Positions 1 through 7,657 of a DNA stretch of 64,000 bases are shown in pieces (positions within the stretch are counted from its first letter, which is position 1; each line of letters starts with the position of its first letter). Below the pieces are notes generated by a model that had not been told where the DNA came from, searched no databases, and worked only from the letters and a program-made list of their open reading frames with translations. This DNA is from Thiodiazotropha sp050291245 (GTDB lineage: Bacteria; Pseudomonadota; Gammaproteobacteria; Chromatiales; Chromatiaceae), in assembly GCA_050291245.1 (NCBI GenBank), contig JBNKJP010000033.1, positions 1 to 64,000 on the forward strand, in the 5' to 3' direction. The position numbers were made by a program, and so were the translations under genes.

Positions 1-57
1 ATCTATGTGCTGACGCCAGTGATCAGACAAGGATTGTGCATTTGTATTACCGGGCAT
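1..57 (-). CDS. IS66-like accessory protein TnpA, N-terminal fragment cut by the window edge
   Basis: A minus-strand reading frame starts with ATG at 57, preceded by a GGAG ribosome binding site, and runs off the window after 19 codons. The visible residues contain DHWRQHI, which resembles the start of the small IS66-family TnpA protein (typical opening: W-x-x-H-x-x-x-W-x-x-S-G). TnpA is an accessory protein encoded at the 5' end of IS66 elements, ahead of tnpB and the DDE transposase tnpC. If the call is right, the body of the element lies outside the window to the left and its terminal repeat should lie between about 60 and 135; I could not define the repeat. With so few residues the family call is tentative. 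Confidence 0.4.
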   Translation of the reverse strand, partial: MPGNTNAQSLSDHWRQHID

Positions 58-137
58 TGGGGATCTCCTGTGGGTTAGGTCAGGAGACAGTGTGGCTCAG
101 GATCTCGGAGCGAAAATAGATGCCGTTTCTTGGGCGC

Positions 138-407
138 TTACATTGTACTCGCAAGTTTGGCATAACCATCGACCTCCAATTGCGGAGACAGATAGGTGTG
201 AGCCAGACGAAAAGGAAGAACGGCAAGCTCGAGAAGGGCGGAGATGCCAGTTACCAAGATGTAGCATATCAATACAAATTTCGTTCTACTTCGCAAGCTT
301 CTACCCGGAAGCCAGGAAATGACAGCTGCACATGCGACCGACCATGCCGCCACAACAAAAACCACAAACCCCATTCCTAAAGCTTGCATGTAATCCAATG
401 GCGACAT
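138..407 (-). CDS. small two-helix membrane protein, unknown function
   Basis: An 89-residue protein with two hydrophobic stretches, about residues 10-34 and 44-66, separated by a short basic loop (PGRSLRSRTK), so probably an inner-membrane protein with two helices. It starts with ATG only 7 bp after the end of the frameshifted GIY-YIG gene on the same strand, suggesting co-transcription. I do not recognise a family. Overlapping plus-strand frames are less protein-like. It sits between the IS66-like edge and the small-gene strip, so it is probably accessory DNA. Confidence 0.5.
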   Translation of the reverse strand: MSPLDYMQALGMGFVVFVVAAWSVACAAVISWLPGRSLRSRTKFVLICYILVTGISALLELAVLPFRLAHTYLSPQLEVDGYAKLASTM

Positions 408-414
408 TGAATAC

Positions 415-917
415 TTACCCGCACATACACATCGTTAAGGGATCACAATCCCGTATTTCTCGCCAAGCATCTTCCCCATCCCTGAATTCAATGAAATCGT
501 TTTGGATGTTAAACAAGATTAGAACGGCTCCATCCTTTATCCAATCAGCACATACAGACAGTTCTTCGGCAGTGAACCAGTCGGAAGATTCTCGCAAACC
601 ATTTTTTTATTGGGATTTGATGGATTAAAAATCCCTTGCCGCAGAGCATTAATCGCATCCCTTTCAAGTGCATGAAAGGCCATATCTGCTCTTGGACTAG
701 ATTCCTCGTAAATTGGGCACATCTTTTTAAATTGAGGCTTTTCGCGCGCATGTTCTGCTCTTCGGGTTTGAAGGTTACTCGTAATGCCAATATAAAACCT
801 GCTATAGGCCGGATTGTTGACGTACGTATTTAGCACCCCTCGCAAATGTCCTATAATTGCCTGTTTTTCGAGCACATCAACAGCCATCTGATGCGAATAA
901 TCAAGATCTAGCGCCAT
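415..917 (-). CDS. GIY-YIG-like domain protein, apparently frameshifted in a poly-A run
   Basis: The start ATG at 917 has a perfect AGGAGG site just upstream. The first ~105 residues include a GIY-YIG-nuclease-like core: F-Y-I-G-I-T-S-N-L followed by R-R-A-E-H-A (about residues 40-57). As it stands the frame stops at 537 (126 aa), with an unconvincing C-terminus. At a run of seven A (T7 at 602-608 on the plus strand) the frame can be rejoined: one extra A would continue directly into the reading frame that ends at 415 and contains SSDWFTAEELSVCADW and similar well-formed sequence. The rejoined product would be about 167 residues. So this is either a recent frameshift, a sequencing error in a homopolymer, or slippage. 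Its exact substrate is unknown; GIY-YIG domains cut DNA. Confidence 0.55.
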
Positions 918-1174
918 TGCATCCTCCTGATTTTATGACTAAAAAATATTTTTACTCCATGAAATCGGGTTAAATGCATACTGCCACACACCTGAGCCCA
1001 GGCATTTTAAACATCGATTAATACAACACTAAAAACCGTTTAAAACCGTTAGCACATGGAGTACGAAACTTGATTTTATGATGAAACCTGTACTAATTGT
1101 AGACCTATCTGCCACCTGTCTATCTACGAATGAGCAAGCTGACAGGTTCATCCAAATCTGATGACTTCAATGCA

Positions 1175-1534
1175 TCATGAGATTGTAGATATTGAAAGAT
1201 TCTTCTTCTCAGAGTTGCTTTCAATCGAGTCCAGCACACTGATCGCCAATTTCTTTAACCGGCGACTTTGTGAGAATGCAGAGATTTCGATCCATCTTTT
1301 GGCATCCTGAGAGATCCCTGCAACCTTCATCACGGACCCTGCCGCTGTTATTGCTGCTGCGGCAATCCCTTCTTCTGCGAGTGACGCATCGTCCACACAG
1401 GATTCAATCGCTGCTCTAAGTGTATTTTCGATTTGTTGCGAGCCGTCTTTACAATTATTCAGGCTAACCAACCAGTTTTGAGCTGTGTCATTGCCTAAGG
1501 GCTTATTACTCCAGGTACCCAGCAGCTTCTCCAT
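1175..1534 (-). CDS. DUF4259-family protein
   Basis: A 119-residue protein when started at the ATG at 1534. This start is chosen because it places GTWSNKPLGNDTAQNWL at the N-terminus, and the G-x-W-x-x-x-P-x-x-N-D-x-A-x-x-W pattern is the hallmark opening of DUF4259 proteins. The frame is open further upstream, but that part overlaps the neighbouring gene. The centre contains EEGIAAAAITAAGSV, also typical of the family. The function of DUF4259 is not known; members are scattered and often found in accessory regions and beside toxins or immunity genes. The start overlaps the end of the preceding gene (stop at 1506) by 29 bp, suggesting translational coupling. Confidence 0.65.
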   Translation of the reverse strand: MEKLLGTWSNKPLGNDTAQNWLVSLNNCKDGSQQIENTLRAAIESCVDDASLAEEGIAAAAITAAGSVMKVAGISQDAKRWIEISAFSQSRRLKKLAISVLDSIESNSEKKNLSISTIS

Positions 1535-1820
1535 ATGTGATCCAATACTCTTCTCGCACGTCTTCATCAATTTCTGCCATGTCGCTATAGAGAGCATCGC
1601 GCCCATCCTTCCTGCAACCTGATATCCAATAATTATCTCCGCTTTCCACATCAAAGTAATTTGACTTAAATCCCGCACCTTTTAGCGTCTGGAATGTAAG
1701 ACCGGCATAATGCAGTGACTGACCCGATCTAGAAAAGGTTACACGTCCAATTCTAGCTGCGCCGACCAGGCCATCGTCACCTTTATACCCTATGTACATT
1801 ATTCTAGAAGAGCACTTCAT
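1506..1820 (-). CDS. conserved small protein of unknown function (YIGYKG / EIDEDVREEYW family)
   Basis: About 104 residues from the ATG at 1820, which has AGGA eight bases upstream; an in-frame ATG at 1844 lies inside the attC-like site and is unlikely to be used. The protein contains ARIGRVTFSRSGQSLHY, NYFDVESGDNYWISG and EIDEDVREEYW, a pattern I recall from a widespread gammaproteobacterial family often mislabelled as 1-deoxyxylulose-5-phosphate synthase; it is far too short for that enzyme. Role unknown. It directly follows an attC-like site, as a cassette gene would, and its end overlaps the DUF4259 gene. Confidence 0.65.
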   Translation of the reverse strand: MKCSSRIMYIGYKGDDGLVGAARIGRVTFSRSGQSLHYAGLTFQTLKGAGFKSNYFDVESGDNYWISGCRKDGRDALYSDMAEIDEDVREEYWITYGEAAGYLE

Positions 1821-1835
1821 TATTGGTCCTGATAA

Positions 1836-1878
1836 ACGTAACATTCAGCAGCTTGTCCGCTGCAATGCCTGGTTATGA
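1836..1878 (-). repeat. short attC-like recombination site
   Basis: On the minus strand this reads CATAACCAGG, then CATTGCAGC, a short loop, GCTGAATG and GTTACGT. The arms CATTGCAGC and GCTGAATG pair with one unpaired G, and the outer CATAAC and GTTACGT resemble the R'' and R' boxes of integron attC sites. At 43 bp it is shorter than the usual 57-141 bp range, so it may be a truncated site. It lies between the stop of the gene at 1902 and the start of the gene at 1820, the expected place for a cassette boundary. Confidence 0.45.
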
Positions 1879-1901
1879 AAATTTGAGTGCACATTAAAAT
1901 A

Positions 1902-2444
1902 CTACTTCCAACTTGTACTTTTAACTTTGAACACTTCATATGCACGACGTTTGGCTTGATCTATATCATCTTCTGGATAAACGTCTAATATTTCATTAAC
2001 AGCATTGTACGCAACCAAAGAAACCCATTCTTTATTTGGCAATACCTCTTCGATTTGTAAAATTGAAGGCCTACAATGACTTCCTCCATAACCATAGTTA
2101 ACATCAAAACCATTTGTGTTTTCTACTCTACAAAATACCTGTGGATGTAGATTTCGATACTCATCAAGCAATTGATAAAACAACCACAGGGCTTCTTCTG
2201 GACTTTTTCTCTGATCTTCAATCATGTGGCACCAACCACTAGTTGATTCATAGTAGCCATACTTTATTGCTACCCAGTCATGAAATCCGTAAAACCCAGG
2301 CCCTGATAAATCATCCTTAGATTCATTCTCAGATAGAGCAAAACAATAGCCGGAGATAAAAGACCTTAAATGCGTAGGGGAATGATCTCCAATATATAAT
2401 CCTGGTCTTCGCCTAATCTTGTCTAGAAGGTCGTAAGTATTCAT
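1902..2444 (-). CDS. conserved hypothetical protein with RRRPGLYIGD motif, likely integron cassette gene
   Basis: A 180-residue soluble protein. I choose the ATG at 2444 (NTYDLLDKIRRRPG), nine bases past the R' box of the attC site, over an in-frame GTG at 2456 that overlaps that box. The N-terminal K-I-R-R-R-P-G-L-Y-I-G-D is a recurring motif in a family of uncharacterised bacterial proteins; the rest is rich in Trp, Tyr and acidic residues, as in many immunity-like proteins, but I cannot assign a family. No clear ribosome binding site precedes it, which is common for cassette genes. It is bounded by an attC site upstream and an attC-like site downstream. Base composition is clearly lower in GC than radA next door. 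Confidence 0.6.
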   Translation of the reverse strand: MNTYDLLDKIRRRPGLYIGDHSPTHLRSFISGYCFALSENESKDDLSGPGFYGFHDWVAIKYGYYESTSGWCHMIEDQRKSPEEALWLFYQLLDEYRNLHPQVFCRVENTNGFDVNYGYGGSHCRPSILQIEEVLPNKEWVSLVAYNAVNEILDVYPEDDIDQAKRRAYEVFKVKSTSWK

Positions 2445-2452
2445 ATTATTTT

Positions 2453-2568
2453 GCACAACGCCTTGGTAACGGGGCCGACGTAGTGGAACAAACGAGTGGT
2501 ATAGTGAGCGCAGCGAACCACTTGTTTGTGGAGCGTAGTTAGCTCCCGTTCACCAACTTGTTATGTGC
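2453..2568 (-). repeat. integron attC site (59-base element)
   Basis: On the minus strand the site opens with GCACATAAC and closes with GTTGTGC, matching the outer R''/R' boxes. Inside, TTGGTGAACGGG pairs with CCCGTTACCAA (revcomp TTGGTAACGGG), leaving a single extra G: the extrahelical base that defines the recombinogenic strand of attC. A further inner arm pairs ACAAAC-AAGTGG with CCACT-CGTTTGT. Total length is about 116 bp, within the known range. The TAA stop of the upstream gene (2561-2563) lies inside the first box, the typical arrangement for gene cassettes. No integron integrase gene is present in the window. Confidence 0.8.
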
Positions 2569-2899
2569 CCTCATACTGCATTAGCTCATGTTTATTTTTT
2601 ACACCGCTACCTGAAACATACCAATCAATTTCGTTACAGCTTACGTAGAAACCGTTATCAACACCTATAATAAGTTTGAATACCTTGGGATCATACTCAA
2701 GATAGTTTTCGGGAACCCTACTCAACCTATCTTTGCCATGTAATTCTACAAATTGGAATTCACCTGAAGCCATAAAAGGCAAATAGATCAATTCCGGATT
2801 GCTAAAACAAACCTTTAACTCAACGTTTTCATAACATCCGCCGTCGAAACAGTTAAACTTAAGGGTTAGAGTTAAGTCCTCATCCACTCTGACTATCAA
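2561..2899 (-). CDS. hypothetical protein ending in an attC site
   Basis: A protein of about 108-112 residues with no recognised family and no signal peptide. The start is uncertain: TTG at 2899 overlaps the radA stop by four bases, and GTG at 2887 is the next candidate; neither has a good ribosome binding site. The sequence is beta-rich and acidic (DEDLTLTLKF, FQFVELHGKD). Its TAA stop forms part of the attC box at 2561-2568, which marks it as a gene cassette. It is transcribed in the same direction as radA with no gap, so it could ride on the radA operon. Confidence 0.55.
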   Translation of the reverse strand: MIVRVDEDLTLTLKFNCFDGGCYENVELKVCFSNPELIYLPFMASGEFQFVELHGKDRLSRVPENYLEYDPKVFKLIIGVDNGFYVSCNEIDWYVSGSGVKNKHELMQYEGT

Positions 2900-4269
2900 T
2901 CAATCTGCAAAACCTCAGAAAGGCTCTCCACAGCAATAATCTCTAACCCCTCAACCCCATGCCGCGGCTTATTCGCCTTCGGTACCACAGCCCGCTTAAA
3001 CCCATGCTTAGCCGCCTCTCGCAACCGCTCCGGTCCATTCGGCACCGGCCGGATCTCCCCGGTGAGCCCCACTTCCCCGAACACCACCAATCCCTGGTCC
3101 AGGGGACGGTTGCGAAAACTCGACAGGGCTGACATCAGCACCGCAAGATCGGAGGCGGTCTCGGTGATCCGCACCCCGCCCACCACGTTGACGTAGACAT
3201 CCTGGTCGAACATGCCGATGCCCCCATGACGGTGCAGCACCGCCAACAGCATGGAGAGCCGATTCTGCTCCAGACCCAAGGTAACCCGGCGGGGGTTGGC
3301 CAGGGGACTTTCGTCCACCAGGGACTGCACCTCAACGAGCAGCGGACGGGTGCCCTCCCGGGTGACCAGGATGACACTGCCCGGCACCTTTTCGGCTTGG
3401 CGGGAGAGGAAGATCGCAGAGGGGTTGTTGACCTCTTTGAGGCCTTTGTCGGTCATGGCGAACATGCCCAGTTCGTTGACCGCGCCGAAGCGGTTCTTAA
3501 TGGCACGGATCAGGCGGTACTGGCTGCCGGACTCGCCCTCGAAATAGAGCACCGTGTCCACCATGTGTTCCAGTACCCGGGGTCCCGCGAGGCTGCCCTC
3601 CTTCGTCACATGCCCGACCAGAAACAGGGCGGTGCCGCTGCGCTTGGCGAAATGTACCAGCTGTGCGGTGGCCTCCCGCACCTGGGAGACCGAGCCCGGA
3701 GCGGACTGCAGCAGTTCGGTGTACATGGTCTGGATGGAGTCGAGCACCATCACCTGGGGGCGTTCCCGTTCGGCGGCGGCAATGATCCGCTCCACGTGGG
3801 TTTCGGGGAGCAGCCGCAGGGGTTCCACCGGTAGTCCCAGGCGCTTGGCCCGCAGAGTGATCTGACGCGGGGACTCCTCACCGGAGACGTAGAGGGTGCG
3901 CATCTCGCCGGCGAGCCGGGCCAGGGTCTGGATCAACAGGGTCGATTTGCCGATGCCCGGGTCGCCGCCGATGAGCACCGCCGAGCCCTCGACCAGACCG
4001 CCGCCGAGGACCCGGTCGAGTTCCGAGCTGCCAGTGGCGAAGCGGGCCTCCCGGTCGGTCTCCACCTCGGCCAGGGAGAGGATCTGCGGGCTGGTGTGGC
4101 CGCTGTAACCGGAGTAGCGCCCCTTCCCGCTTGAGGACGGAGCGACGGTCTCCTCCAGGGCATTCCACGCCTGGCACTCGGAGCACTGCCCGGCCCACTT
4201 GGGAAAGGTCGCGCCGCACTCCCGGCATACGTAGAGGGCTTTGCCGGGCTTACGTCCGCCCTGGGCCAT
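2896..4269 (-). CDS. radA: DNA repair protein RadA (Sms)
   Basis: 457 residues from the ATG at 4269. This start is favoured over an upstream one because it overlaps the alr stop as TGATG. RadA is a RecA-like ATPase/helicase that promotes branch migration in recombinational repair. Visible features in order: a four-cysteine zinc finger (C15, C18, C29, C32; CRECG...CSEC), Walker A GGDPGIGKS at 101-109, the RadA signature KNRFG, and a C-terminal Lon-protease-like domain. Length is normal. It is the last gene of a tightly coupled dnaB-alr-radA unit. The accessory attC strip begins right at its stop codon. Confidence 0.97.
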   Translation of the reverse strand: MAQGGRKPGKALYVCRECGATFPKWAGQCSECQAWNALEETVAPSSSGKGRYSGYSGHTSPQILSLAEVETDREARFATGSSELDRVLGGGLVEGSAVLIGGDPGIGKSTLLIQTLARLAGEMRTLYVSGEESPRQITLRAKRLGLPVEPLRLLPETHVERIIAAAERERPQVMVLDSIQTMYTELLQSAPGSVSQVREATAQLVHFAKRSGTALFLVGHVTKEGSLAGPRVLEHMVDTVLYFEGESGSQYRLIRAIKNRFGAVNELGMFAMTDKGLKEVNNPSAIFLSRQAEKVPGSVILVTREGTRPLLVEVQSLVDESPLANPRRVTLGLEQNRLSMLLAVLHRHGGIGMFDQDVYVNVVGGVRITETASDLAVLMSALSSFRNRPLDQGLVVFGEVGLTGEIRPVPNGPERLREAAKHGFKRAVVPKANKPRHGVEGLEIIAVESLSEVLQID

Positions 4270-5363
4270 CAGGGGGCCTCCCCGGTATTGCAATCAATGA
4301 AGGTCACCCGCCGGGTGACCCCGCACAACAGTTCATAGGCAATGGTGCCAGCCCGTTCGGCGATCTCTTCCACCGGCACTCCCTCCCCCCAGAGCACCGC
4401 CGGGTCGCCGATGCGGATATCGGGGAGTGCCCGGGCATCCACGGTGATCATGTCCATGGAGACCCGCCCGGCCAGGGGCAGATTCTGCTCCCGGACCCGC
4501 ACGGGGGTGCCGGAGGGGGCGTGGCGGGGATAGCCGTCGCCGTAGCCCACCGCGATCACCGCCACCGGCATGGCCTCGGGACAACGGTAGGTGCCACCGT
4601 AACCGACGGTCTCCCCCGCCTGACACTGTTTGACCGAGATTACCCGGCTCTCAAGGGTCATCACCGGGCGCAGGTCCACCTGTTCGGCACGGGAGTCGAG
4701 AAACGGGGAGACCCCATACAGCATGATCCCGGGACGCACCCAATCGGCATGGCTTTCAGGCACCCCGAGGATCCCGGCGGAGTTGGCCAGGGAGCGCGCC
4801 CGGTAGGGACTGGCGTCAAGACTGAAAAACTGCCGGCACTGCGCCCCGGTGAGGGGGTCCGCCGGATCGTCGGCGCAGGCCAGGTGGGAGATCAGATGCA
4901 GGTCACCGACCGCCGGGTGGCGGGCCAGCCGTTCTGAAACCTCCGCAATGGCCTCTGGATCAAAACCGAGCCGGTGCATGCCGGTGTCCACCTTGAGCCA
5001 CACCGAGAGAGGGGCTGTGAGGTCTTTACCATTGGGTAGTTCCTCGAGCTGGCAGGGGTGGTGAATCACCGTATCCAGACCGGCCTCGGCGGCGGCTTTG
5101 AACTCCGCCCGAGTGATACAGGCGGAGAGGATCAGTATGCGATGCTGGAACCCATGGCGTCGCAGCTCAAGGGCCTCGTCGAGACGGGCCACGGCGAAGC
5201 CGTCCGCCCCTGCCAGGGTCTGTGCCACCCGCAGCATGCCGTGACCGTAGGCGTCGGCCTTGATCACCGCCCAGACCTTGCATCCGGGGGCCGCCCGGCG
5301 GACCCGGTTCAGGTTGTGGCGAAGCGCCGCGTGATCAATGCGGGCCTGGGGGGCGAATTCCAT
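4269..5363 (-). CDS. alr: alanine racemase
   Basis: 364 residues from the ATG at 5363, which shares one base with the dnaB stop (TGATG). The PLP-dependent enzyme interconverts L- and D-alanine for peptidoglycan synthesis. The PLP-binding lysine is K35 in AVIKADAYGHG; the substrate-side motif ETVGYGGTY and the C-terminal ELLCGVTRRV are intact. It sits between dnaB and radA with single-base overlaps on both sides, implying translational coupling. dnaB-alr adjacency is common in gammaproteobacteria. Confidence 0.97.
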   Translation of the reverse strand: MEFAPQARIDHAALRHNLNRVRRAAPGCKVWAVIKADAYGHGMLRVAQTLAGADGFAVARLDEALELRRHGFQHRILILSACITRAEFKAAAEAGLDTVIHHPCQLEELPNGKDLTAPLSVWLKVDTGMHRLGFDPEAIAEVSERLARHPAVGDLHLISHLACADDPADPLTGAQCRQFFSLDASPYRARSLANSAGILGVPESHADWVRPGIMLYGVSPFLDSRAEQVDLRPVMTLESRVISVKQCQAGETVGYGGTYRCPEAMPVAVIAVGYGDGYPRHAPSGTPVRVREQNLPLAGRVSMDMITVDARALPDIRIGDPAVLWGEGVPVEEIAERAGTIAYELLCGVTRRVTFIDCNTGEAP

Positions 5364-6769
5364 CAATAGCCCTCGCCGCCATAGATATCGTCCGCATAGT
5401 TCTCGAATTTGGTGTATTTGCCGAGGAAGGTCAGGCGCGTGGTGCCGATCGGGCCGTTACGCTGCTTGCCGATGATGATCTCGGCGATGCCCTTGTCGGG
5501 ACTGTCCTCGTTGTAGACCTCGTCTCGGTAGATGAACACGATCAGATCCGCGTCCTGCTCGATGGCGCCCGACTCGCGCAGGTCCGACATGATGGGGCGC
5601 TTGTTGGTGCGTTGTTCGAGACTGCGGTTGAGCTGGGAGAGGGCGATCACCGGTACGTCCAGCTCCTTGGCCAGGGCCTTGAGGGAGCGGGAGATGGCGG
5701 AGATCTCGTTGGTGCGGTTGTCCCCCTCCCCCGGCGCCTGCATGAGCTGCAGGTAGTCGATCACGATCAACCCGAGATCGTCGTGCTCACGCTTCAGACG
5801 GCGAGCCCGGGCGCGCACCTCGGTGGGGGTCAGGGCCGGGGTGTCGTCGATGTAGAGCCGGGTCTCGGCGAGCATGCTCACCGCCGAGGAGAGGCGCGGC
5901 CACTCGTCGTCCTCCAGCTTACCGGTTCGCACCCGCAACTGGTCGATGCGCCCCAGGGAGGACATCATGCGCATCGCCAGGGCGTCGCCGGGCATCTCCA
6001 TACTGTAGACCGCCACCGCCTTCTTACTCTGGATCGCCACGTTCTCGGCGATGTTCATGGCGAAGGTGGTTTTGCCCATGGAGGGACGCCCTGCGACGAT
6101 GATCAGGTCCGCGTGCTGAAGCCCCGAGGTCATCTGGTCGAAATCGGAAAAACCGGTGCTGATGCCGGTGATCGGTTCGTCCTGCTGGAACAGGGTTTCG
6201 ATCCGGTCCACCGCCTTGGTCAGCAGGGACTTGATGGCGATAAAACCACCCTTGCCCTTGCTGGTCTGTTCAGCGATCTCGAAGACCTTGCGCTCGGCGT
6301 TGTCAAGCAGCTCCTCCGCCTTGCGTCCCTGGGGATGGAAGGCGCTGTCGGAGATGTCGGTGCCCACCGAGATCAGTTGGCGCATCACCGAGTATTCGCG
6401 CACGATGCCGGCGTAGGAGGTGATGTTGGCCGCGCTGGGGGTCTCCTCGGCGAGCCGCACCAGGTAGGGCAGACCGCCGCCCTGCTCCAGCTGTTCCTTG
6501 CGCTCCAGGTGTTCCGCCAGGGTCACCACGTCGAAGGGCTGACTGTCCTCCGCCTGGGCGGCTATGGCGCTGAAGATCAGGCGGTGCTCCTTGCGGTAGA
6601 AATCGCTCTCGACCACCAGGTCGGCGACTTTGTCCCAGCTGGCGTTGTCCAGCATCAGCCCGCCGATCACCGACTGTTCAGCCTGAATCGAGTGCGGCGG
6701 CACCTTGATGGCGTGGGTATCAAGATCCGGAAAGACAGGCGGTTCTTCAGGGTATGCGGGTTCCGACAT
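5363..6769 (-). CDS. dnaB: replicative DNA helicase DnaB
   Basis: 468 residues. The hexameric 5'-3' helicase of the replication fork, which also recruits primase. The N-terminal domain (about 20-125) is followed by a linker and the RecA-like motor with Walker A GRPSMGKTT (around 227-235), Walker B LIVIDYLQLM, and the DnaB-type SDLRESGAIEQDADLI motif. No intein is present; the motor reads through uninterrupted. It leads the dnaB-alr-radA coupled unit; 366 bp separate it from rplI, long enough for its own promoter. Confidence 0.98.
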   Translation of the reverse strand: MSEPAYPEEPPVFPDLDTHAIKVPPHSIQAEQSVIGGLMLDNASWDKVADLVVESDFYRKEHRLIFSAIAAQAEDSQPFDVVTLAEHLERKEQLEQGGGLPYLVRLAEETPSAANITSYAGIVREYSVMRQLISVGTDISDSAFHPQGRKAEELLDNAERKVFEIAEQTSKGKGGFIAIKSLLTKAVDRIETLFQQDEPITGISTGFSDFDQMTSGLQHADLIIVAGRPSMGKTTFAMNIAENVAIQSKKAVAVYSMEMPGDALAMRMMSSLGRIDQLRVRTGKLEDDEWPRLSSAVSMLAETRLYIDDTPALTPTEVRARARRLKREHDDLGLIVIDYLQLMQAPGEGDNRTNEISAISRSLKALAKELDVPVIALSQLNRSLEQRTNKRPIMSDLRESGAIEQDADLIVFIYRDEVYNEDSPDKGIAEIIIGKQRNGPIGTTRLTFLGKYTKFENYADDIYGGEGY

Positions 6770-7135
6770 CAGGGCTGGTCTGTGGTGTTAGGAATCAGGA
6801 AGTGGTCGCTTAGGATACGGCATCGGGAGTGGCTAGAAAAGCGTGTGGAGTCACAGCCAGGAATGATAATCGGTGTGAGGATGGGGGTTAGGCGGATGGA
6901 TCAGGAAGGTGGTGGAACCGGGTTGGTTAGGGTGTTAGGAGGCGTTGTTCAGATCCTGCGGGATCCTGAGATTACGCTTCGCTCCATCCAGGCAAGTGTG
7001 GTGCTTCATACTAGATTGAGGCACAGCCAGCCCTGCGCTGGTGATAACCACCGCTGGATCTTTCAGACAGAACGGGGGAAAGCGTTGCCCGGGTCGTGGC
7101 TCAGGTCCTCCCGGACCCGGACCACGACCGGTACA
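6770..7135. other. intergenic region between rplI and dnaB
   Basis: 366 bp with no convincing gene; G-rich on the plus strand and low in complexity around 6840-6950. It contains the stem-loop at 7092-7129 just past rplI and should hold the dnaB promoter on the minus strand, but I could not single out -35/-10 boxes with confidence. Confidence 0.5.
7092..7129 (-). terminator. strong stem-loop downstream of rplI
   Basis: GGTCGTGG and CCACGACC form a perfect eight-base outer stem, with an inner GGTCC-tccc-GGACC stem. It begins seven bases past the rplI stop. There is no T-run, so it is not a textbook intrinsic terminator; it could block exonucleases or cooperate with Rho at the end of the rpsF operon. 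Confidence 0.5.
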
Positions 7136-7585
7136 TCAGGCTTCGGGAACGATGCTCAGCTTGATGGTGGCGTTGACGTCGGTGTGCAGGTGCAGATCGA
7201 CTTCATACTCACCGGCCACACGGAAGGCACCGTTCGGCAGCAGAACCTCTTTCTTGGCCAGCTCTTCACCCGCATCGGTCACTGCCTTGGCAATGTCCAC
7301 GGTACCCACGGAACCGAACAGACGCCCCTCGTCGCCCGCTTTGCAGGTAATGCTCACAGCCATGCCGTCGAGTTTCTCCTTGCGGGACTGAGCAGCCTGG
7401 AGCTTGTCCTGAGCCTCTTTTTCCAGTTCGGCGCGACGCGCTTCGAAGTGCTTCATGTTCGCTTCGGTGGCGGGAACCGCACGACCGGTGGGAATCAGGA
7501 AATTGCGGCCATAACCGCTTTTCACACTTACCTTTTCACCCAGGTCACCCAGGTTTTCCACTTTTTGCAACAGAATAATATCCAT
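7136..7585 (-). CDS. rplI: 50S ribosomal protein L9
   Basis: 149 residues from the ATG at 7585 (MDIILLQKVENLGDLG), the universal L9 start; an upstream in-frame ATG only adds unrelated sequence. L9 binds domain V of 23S rRNA near the L1 stalk. The N-terminal rRNA-binding domain with KSGYGRNFLIP is followed by the long connecting helix (about 41-75) and the C-terminal domain. It closes the rpsF-rpsR-DUF2232-rplI operon. Confidence 0.98.
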   Translation of the reverse strand: MDIILLQKVENLGDLGEKVSVKSGYGRNFLIPTGRAVPATEANMKHFEARRAELEKEAQDKLQAAQSRKEKLDGMAVSITCKAGDEGRLFGSVGTVDIAKAVTDAGEELAKKEVLLPNGAFRVAGEYEVDLHLHTDVNATIKLSIVPEA

Positions 7586-7657
7586 TGTTATCACCCTATG
7601 TAGGTCAAATCGTTTGTGTCCGGCCGGTCCTATAGCAGGAACCTGCCGCAACACTTC

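Noticed and set aside
1021..1060. AAACCGTTT / AAACCGTTA direct repeat considered as a third attC or an operator
   Set aside because: The arms do not form attC boxes and the spacing is too short; it could be chance in AT-rich DNA.
5612..7603. Long plus-strand open frame of 663 codons opposite dnaB
   Set aside because: It is a shadow of the GC-rich dnaB and rplI coding strand; the dnaB product is complete and the opposite frame reads low-complexity His/Gly/Leu-rich sequence.
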